9,545 nucleotides of DNA, taken from Pseudomonadota bacterium. Its GTDB lineage: Bacteria; Pseudomonadota; Alphaproteobacteria; Rhizobiales; Methylopilaceae. The stretch is from assembly GCA_023389135.1 (NCBI GenBank), contig JAEWEX010000077.1, forward strand, positions 1 through 9,545, written 5' to 3'. Both the position numbers and the translations under genes were made by a program. Positions 5,735-9,545 of the stretch are shown here, one piece after another; the stretch's first letter is position 1, and each line of letters opens with the position of its first letter. The notes under the pieces were generated by a model, which was not told the DNA's origin, made no database searches, and was given only the letters and a program-made list of their open reading frames with translations.

Positions 5735-5762
5735 CGCCGGGACGGGACGGCGGAGCTTTCGC

Positions 5763-6551
5763 ATGACGGCGGTCGATTTCGAGGCGTTCGTGGACCGGCT
5801 GGCAGGGGTTTCGGGGGAGGCGATCCTGCCGTTCTTCCGCTCCGCCATCGGCGTCGAGGACAAGGGGCGCGGCGCGGCCTTCGATCCCGTGACCGCCGCC
5901 GACCGCGCGGGCGAGGCCGCCATGCGCCGCCTGATCGCGGAGACATTCCCCGGCCACGGCATCGTCGGCGAGGAATACGGCATCGAGCGCGACGAGGCGG
6001 AGTTCGTCTGGGTGCTGGATCCCATCGACGGCACCCGCGCCTTCATCACCGGCCTGCTCGCCTGGGGAACGCTGATCGGGCTGCTGCGCGCCGGCAACCC
6101 TGCCTACGGGCTGATGCACCAGCCCTTCACCCGCGAGCGGTTCTGGGGCGACGGCGGTTCTGCGCGCTACCGGGGTCCGGCCGGCGAGCGGCGGCTGCGC
6201 ACGCGAAGCTGCGCGCGGCTGGAGCAGGCCGCGGTCTCCGCCACTTCGCCGCGGATGTTCGCCGGACAGGAGCTCGATGCGTTCCTGGAGATCGAGGGGC
6301 GGGCACGGCTGACCCGCTTCGGCGGCGACTGCTACGCCTATTGCATGCTCGCCGCCGGCCACATCGATCTCGTCATCGAGAGCGGCCTGCAGCCCTACGA
6401 CATCGTGGCGCTGATCCCCATCATCGAGGGCGCGGGCGGCGTTGTCACCGACTGGGCGGGCGGCCCGGCAACGCGCGGCGGGCGCGTGATCGCGGCCGGC
6501 GACCGGAAGGTGCATGCGCAGGCGATCGAGCTGCTGTCGCGTGCGGTGTAG
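5763..6551 (+). CDS. hisN: Inositol-monophosphatase-family phosphatase, probable histidinol-phosphatase HisN
   Basis: The product has 262 residues, normal for the FIG/IMPase superfamily of Mg-dependent, lithium-sensitive phosphatases. The metal site is clear: DPVTAADR (41-48), GEE (69-71), WVLDPIDGT (83-91, with Asp86 and Asp89) and the C-terminal Asp213 in LQPYDIVALIPIIEGAGG. The wording of that last block and GGDCYAYCMLAAGHIDLVIE resemble the HisN type, which removes phosphate from L-histidinol phosphate in histidine synthesis, more than classical SuhB. Overlap of substrates within this superfamily is broad, so a general inositol- or sugar-phosphate role stays possible. The start is set by GGAG (5752-5755), seven bases before the ATG. 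The synteny with cpdR, the amidohydrolase and the small RNA supports the rhizobial hisN assignment. It diverges from the MFS gene. Confidence 0.88.
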   Translation: MTAVDFEAFVDRLAGVSGEAILPFFRSAIGVEDKGRGAAFDPVTAADRAGEAAMRRLIAETFPGHGIVGEEYGIERDEAEFVWVLDPIDGTRAFITGLLAWGTLIGLLRAGNPAYGLMHQPFTRERFWGDGGSARYRGPAGERRLRTRSCARLEQAAVSATSPRMFAGQELDAFLEIEGRARLTRFGGDCYAYCMLAAGHIDLVIESGLQPYDIVALIPIIEGAGGVVTDWAGGPATRGGRVIAAGDRKVHAQAIELLSRAV

Positions 6552-6553
6552 GG

Positions 6554-6571
6554 GAGGCGGCGTGCCGCCTC
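6554..6571. terminator. Terminator-like hairpin after hisN
   Basis: GAGGCGGC and its exact complement GCCGCCTC are separated by two bases, starting three bases after the hisN stop. The stem is strong but no T-run follows, so efficient intrinsic termination is doubtful. It may instead protect the 3' end or allow some read-through into the acyl-CoA dehydrogenase gene. Confidence 0.35.
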
Positions 6572-6640
6572 GCGAGAATGGATGCGGGGGGCGAACCGCA
6601 CCCGGATGACAATCGTCGCGCGGGGTGGTGAACTCCGGCC

Positions 6641-7837
6641 ATGGATTTCGCGCTCTCACCCGACATCGCCGACATCGCCGCCCGCACCCGCGCCTTCGTG
6701 GAGACGCGGCTGATCCCGCTGGAGGCGGATCCACGCTCCTACGACGAGCATGAGAACATCCGGCTCGACCTGCTCGACGCGGTCAGGGCCGAGGCCCGGC
6801 GGGACGGGCTGTGGGCGCCGCAGTCACCGAAGGATCTGGGTGGCATGGACCTGCCGGTGGTGGCGTGGGCCGCCATGTACGAGGAGGCCAACCGCTCCAT
6901 CTTCGGACCGGCCGCCTTCAACTGTGCGGCTCCCGACGACGGCAACATGCGCATCCTCTCGCGCGTTGCGACGCCCGCCCAGAAGGCGCGCTGGCTCGCG
7001 CCGATCGTGGCCGGCGATGTGCGCTCGTCATTCGTCATGACCGAGCCGGCGCCCGGCGGCGGCTCCGACCCGACCATGATCCGCACCCGGGCGGAACGGC
7101 GCGGCGACCGCTGGGTGGTGACGGGCCGCAAATGGTTCATCACCGGGGCCGGGGAGGCCCGGCACTTCATCCTGATCGCCCGCACCTCGGACGATGCGCG
7201 CAGGGGCCTCACCGCGTTCCTGTTCGACCGCGACCAGCCGGGCTGGGAGATCGTCCGGCGGATCGGGATCATGGGGCCGGAAGAGCATGGCGGCCATTGC
7301 GAGCTCGCTTTTCATGGCCTCGAGATCCCCGACGAGAACAGGCTGATGGACGTCGGCGACGGGCTCAAGCTGACGCAGATCAGGCTCGGACCGGCCCGCC
7401 TGACCCATTGCATGCGCTGGCTGGGCCTTGCGCGCCGCTGCCTGGAGATCGCGCAGGGCTACGTCGCGGACCGCGAAGGATTCGGCGTCCGGCTGGCAGA
7501 CCGCGAGACCGTCAAGGTGGCCCTCGGCCGCGCCGCGCAGGCGGTCGAGGTCGGGCGCCTACTCACCATGCGGGCTGCATGGCGGCTCGACCGTGGCGAG
7601 CGGGCGCGTACCGACATCTCCATGGCCAAGGTCCATGTGGCGGACGCGCTGCATCTCGCCGCCGACACCGCGATCCAGCTCCAGGGCGCGCGGGGCTATT
7701 CCAAGGACACGGTGGTGGAGTGGATCTACCGCTATGCCCGGCAGGCGCGGCTGGTCGACGGCGCCTCCGAGGTGCACATGATGGTGCTGGCCGACGCGTT
7801 CCGGGCCGAGGGCCGCGACTTCTGGCGCTGGGACTGA
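6641..7837 (+). CDS. Acyl-CoA dehydrogenase, ACAD10/11-like
   Basis: The product is a 398-residue FAD enzyme that introduces a trans-2 double bond into an acyl-CoA and passes electrons to ETF; the length is normal. The N-terminal helical domain includes GLWAPQSPKDLGGMDL. The middle beta domain has the flavin/substrate signature FVMTEPAPGGGSDP and GRKWFITGA. The C-terminal helical domain has QLQGARGYSKDT and ends with RLVDGASEVHMMVLAD. In medium-chain enzymes the catalytic base is a Glu in the corresponding EG position; here it is Asp373 (DGASEVH), as in the ACAD10/11 branch, which acts on branched, long-chain or 4-hydroxy acyl-CoAs. The exact substrate cannot be assigned. The ATG at 6641 fits the usual N-terminus (MDFALSP), though its ribosome site (GGGGTGG near 6622) is distant and weak. 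It follows hisN by 89 bp on the same strand, without an obvious promoter of its own. Confidence 0.92.
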   Translation: MDFALSPDIADIAARTRAFVETRLIPLEADPRSYDEHENIRLDLLDAVRAEARRDGLWAPQSPKDLGGMDLPVVAWAAMYEEANRSIFGPAAFNCAAPDDGNMRILSRVATPAQKARWLAPIVAGDVRSSFVMTEPAPGGGSDPTMIRTRAERRGDRWVVTGRKWFITGAGEARHFILIARTSDDARRGLTAFLFDRDQPGWEIVRRIGIMGPEEHGGHCELAFHGLEIPDENRLMDVGDGLKLTQIRLGPARLTHCMRWLGLARRCLEIAQGYVADREGFGVRLADRETVKVALGRAAQAVEVGRLLTMRAAWRLDRGERARTDISMAKVHVADALHLAADTAIQLQGARGYSKDTVVEWIYRYARQARLVDGASEVHMMVLADAFRAEGRDFWRWD

Positions 7838-7851
7838 CGTCCCCGCGTCAG
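7834..7851. repeat. Short dyad spanning two convergent stop codons
   Basis: CTGACG (7834-7839) and CGTCAG (7846-7851) form a 6-bp inverted repeat with a 6-base loop. It contains both the TGA of the acyl-CoA dehydrogenase gene and the TGA of the opposing SelA-like gene, which are only 10 bp apart. The repeat may be a by-product of facing TGA codons; no T-runs flank it, so it is not a convincing terminator. Confidence 0.2.
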
Positions 7852-9029
7852 GCCCCGGTCCAGCCCGCCACCGCGCGCTCGAACTGGTCGGCGACCGATG
7901 TCCAGCGGCCCTCATGGCCGGATGCGGCGCCCGACAGGCCGCGCTCGATGGCGGCGCATACCGCGTCCGCGGTGTCGTCGTCCACGTTGGACAGGGTGAC
8001 CAGCAATTCGCCGTCCAGCGCCCGATGGTGCCACACGATGATGGCGGGGTCGCCCGCCGCCAGCCATCCCGCAAGCGCCGCCGCCGAGGCGCCGGCGCGG
8101 GCGGGATCGATCCGGAGCGAGGCCTGCCGGCCCCTGGCTGCGGCGCTGACGCCCGGCAACGCACCCAGCCGTTCGCACGTGCGGCCGAGCCGTGCGGCGA
8201 GCCTTGCCGCCTCCGCCCCGGCGTCGCGGGCCTCCCAGGCCTCCAGCGCGGCGATGGCCCCGATCACGCCCTCCTTGCCGACCTTCATGGGCCGGCCGAT
8301 GCCGTGCTCCTGGAACATGCAGGCATGGACCATCCCGCGGCGGCCGGCCACATAGCCCGCGGTCAACGAGCGAAACCCCTTGTGAGCGCTCCACAGGACG
8401 AGGTCTGCGCCAGCGGCAACATAAGGCGCGGGATCGGGAACGGAGGCCGCGTCGACGATGACCGGCACCCCGCGCTCCTGGCACACGGCGACGAAGTCCT
8501 GCAGCGGGATCATGCCGTGCGGCGCGGTCAGGTGTGAGACGACGAAGAGCGCCGCTGCGGTATTGTCGTTCAGCGCGTGGCGGAGCTGGTACAGGCCGGT
8601 CTGGTGCGCCGCGCCGATCTCCACCACCCGGGCGCCCGCGATCCGGGCGTTCTGCGACACGTGATGGCCGTAGCTGACCTCGTGGCCGCGCTGGAGGACC
8701 ACCTCGTTCTTCATGCCGCGCGTATCGGGCAGCTGCTCCACCCGGCCGAGGTCGCACCCGGTCATGGCGCCCGCCACTCCCATGGCGATGCCGGCTGCCG
8801 TGCACCCGGTGACGCAGCCAGCTTCGGCCCCTGTCGCGCGGGCGATCGCCACGGAGGCCGCCGCCTGCAGCTCGTGCATCATCACGGAATGCGGCGCCAG
8901 CCGCAGCACGGCCTGCAGCACCTCCTCGCGGACGGGGGAGGCACCATAGGGCGTTTCCGTGCCGGATACGTTGATCACCCGACGCAGGCCATGGCGGCCG
9001 AAAATGTCGTTGGACGCGCCCGGCGTCAT
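7848..9029 (-). CDS. SelA-like PLP-dependent aminotransferase/lyase-fold enzyme
   Basis: The product has 393 residues and a fold-type I PLP-enzyme layout, closest to the SelA-like group (COG1921) that includes selenocysteine synthase-like proteins and the D-glucosaminate-6-phosphate ammonia-lyase DgaE. The N-terminus RRVINVSGTETPYGASPV resembles the group's 'lINaTGt...lGrS' opening. A phosphate-cup motif VTGCTAAGIAMG is at 73-84, the pyridine-nitrogen aspartate is Asp193 (VDAAS), and the Schiff-base lysine is probably Lys217 in LWSAHKGFRSLTAG. True bacterial SelA is longer, about 460 residues, and no selB or tRNA-Sec is nearby, so selenium metabolism is unlikely. An amino-acid or amino-sugar ammonia-lyase, racemase or aldolase-like reaction is more probable. 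The ATG overlaps the stop codon of the upstream gene (ATGA), indicating translational coupling and a shared pathway. Confidence 0.82.
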   Translation of the reverse strand: MTPGASNDIFGRHGLRRVINVSGTETPYGASPVREEVLQAVLRLAPHSVMMHELQAAASVAIARATGAEAGCVTGCTAAGIAMGVAGAMTGCDLGRVEQLPDTRGMKNEVVLQRGHEVSYGHHVSQNARIAGARVVEIGAAHQTGLYQLRHALNDNTAAALFVVSHLTAPHGMIPLQDFVAVCQERGVPVIVDAASVPDPAPYVAAGADLVLWSAHKGFRSLTAGYVAGRRGMVHACMFQEHGIGRPMKVGKEGVIGAIAALEAWEARDAGAEAARLAARLGRTCERLGALPGVSAAARGRQASLRIDPARAGASAAALAGWLAAGDPAIIVWHHRALDGELLVTLSNVDDDTADAVCAAIERGLSGAASGHEGRWTSVADQFERAVAGWTGA

Positions 9030-9545
9030 CGGCCGGCCTTGTCTGCGAACCGGTTCGCCCAGTCGAACATCAGCTCCATGGTGCGCAGCGTCGCACGCAC
9101 GACGAGGCGCATGCGCTCCTCGATCAGCGTGCCCTGATCGTCGACGGTGCCGAGACCGGGATTGAAGATCGCGTTGGCGTCTTCCGCCTGCCCCGGAAGC
9201 ACGCCCATCTTGGCCATGGCGAGGTTCATGATCTGGGCGCCGGCGATGCGGTCTTCGTTGGTGAAGATCGGGATGCCCGGCCGTCCCGAGCCGGCCTGCC
9301 AGGTGCGCTCGTAATTGATCTCCACGCCGCCGAGATTATAGGACTTGGTGACCACGAGCCCCTCGGGCAGGCGGCCGCGCCAGCGGGCCACCTCGTCCTC
9401 GACCACGGCGTGGGTGGCGTCGATGGGTCCGGTGAAGCGCTCGGGCGCGTCGCGCAGCATCCGCAGCGCCGCGACGATGCCGAGCATCGACATCTTGCCG
9501 GGATCGGCGGCGACATGTGACGACTTGCCGTGGGCCGAACTCGTG
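9026..9545 (-). CDS. Unrecognised protein, C-terminal part; first gene of a SelA-like operon
   Basis: The frame is open from the right window edge to a TGA at 9028-9026, giving the last 172 residues of a longer protein; the internal ATG at 9493 is not the likely start because coding-like sequence (SSAHGKSSHVAADPGKMSML) continues upstream of it. I do not recognise the family. Visible features are a His-rich, Gly-rich HGKSSHVAADPG segment, a central NLGGVEINYERTW stretch, PIFTNEDRIAGAQIMNLAMAK and a C-terminal helix ending MELMFDWANRFADKAGR. There are no membrane segments or signal in the visible part. HGKSSHVAADP loosely recalls the lid-domain 'HaxxP' motif of M20 peptidases, but no metal-site motif confirms this. 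The 4-bp overlap with the SelA-like gene implies co-translation and a linked function, for example making or using the amino compound handled by that PLP enzyme (inference). Confidence 0.75.
   Translation of the reverse strand, partial: TSSAHGKSSHVAADPGKMSMLGIVAALRMLRDAPERFTGPIDATHAVVEDEVARWRGRLPEGLVVTKSYNLGGVEINYERTWQAGSGRPGIPIFTNEDRIAGAQIMNLAMAKMGVLPGQAEDANAIFNPGLGTVDDQGTLIEERMRLVVRATLRTMELMFDWANRFADKAGR

Noticed and set aside
4560..6551. An open frame of 663 codons on the plus strand ending with hisN
   Set aside because: The first 400 codons are antisense to the MFS gene and show no domain. hisN has its own ribosome site and ATG at 5763 and is full length from there.
4314..6734. An open frame of 806 codons on the minus strand covering the MFS gene and the antisense of hisN
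   Set aside because: Only the part from 5606 down shows membrane-protein sequence. The upstream part is Arg/Ala/Pro-rich, lies antisense to well-conserved hisN, and a strong ribosome site marks the TTG at 5606.
6811..8355. A 514-codon plus-strand frame overlapping the acyl-CoA dehydrogenase and SelA-like genes
   Set aside because: It is the +1-type shadow of the dehydrogenase frame running into the antisense of the SelA-like gene, with no domain and no ribosome site.
7848..9029. Genuine selenocysteine synthase (selA)
   Set aside because: The protein is about 70 residues shorter than bacterial SelA, and there is no selB, selD or tRNA-Sec in the window.

Overview
This is a GC-rich, densely packed chromosomal window that looks alphaproteobacterial and most likely from the order Hyphomicrobiales (Rhizobiales). 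The main support is a recognisable neighbourhood: the single-domain response regulator CpdR, an N-formylglutamate amidohydrolase-family gene, a small RNA that closely resembles rhizobial MmgR (the old 'suhB' RNA motif), and a HisN/SuhB-type phosphatase. From memory, Sinorhizobium meliloti has the same set in the same place (cpdR1, amidohydrolase gene, mmgR, hisN). The assignment rests on motifs and remembered synteny; no database search was run.

Left part (1-2658). A truncated minus-strand gene encodes a cobalamin-binding domain of the methylmalonyl-CoA mutase type. A GntR/FCD repressor gene diverges from it, and the AT-rich gap between them contains a GTATACAA element that could be the repressor's operator. 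A tRNA-Val(GAC) gene with an alphaproteobacterial-style promoter follows on the minus strand. Next is a plus-strand gene for a homoserine-dehydrogenase-like oxidoreductase with a C-terminal SAF-like domain.

Middle part (2741-6571). This is the conserved core. cpdR (minus) and the amidohydrolase gene (plus) diverge from a gap with a CtrA-like box and a perfect 8-bp dyad. The amidohydrolase gene converges on the small RNA, which has its own promoter, a GNRA-capped hairpin, two exposed anti-Shine-Dalgarno stretches and an intrinsic terminator. A TTG-initiated MFS transporter gene lies between the small RNA and hisN. Its stop codon falls inside the small-RNA -35 element, and no separate terminator is visible for it. 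hisN diverges from the transporter gene behind a good sigma-70-like promoter.

Right part (6641-9545). An acyl-CoA dehydrogenase of the ACAD10/11-like type follows hisN. Converging on it is a minus-strand operon of at least two genes: an unrecognised gene cut by the window end, and, coupled by an ATGA overlap, a SelA-like PLP-dependent enzyme.

I see no CRISPR array, insertion sequence, phage gene or rRNA. The most interesting element is the small RNA with its transporter-embedded promoter. The coupled unknown/SelA-like pair is the best candidate for an undescribed enzyme pathway.
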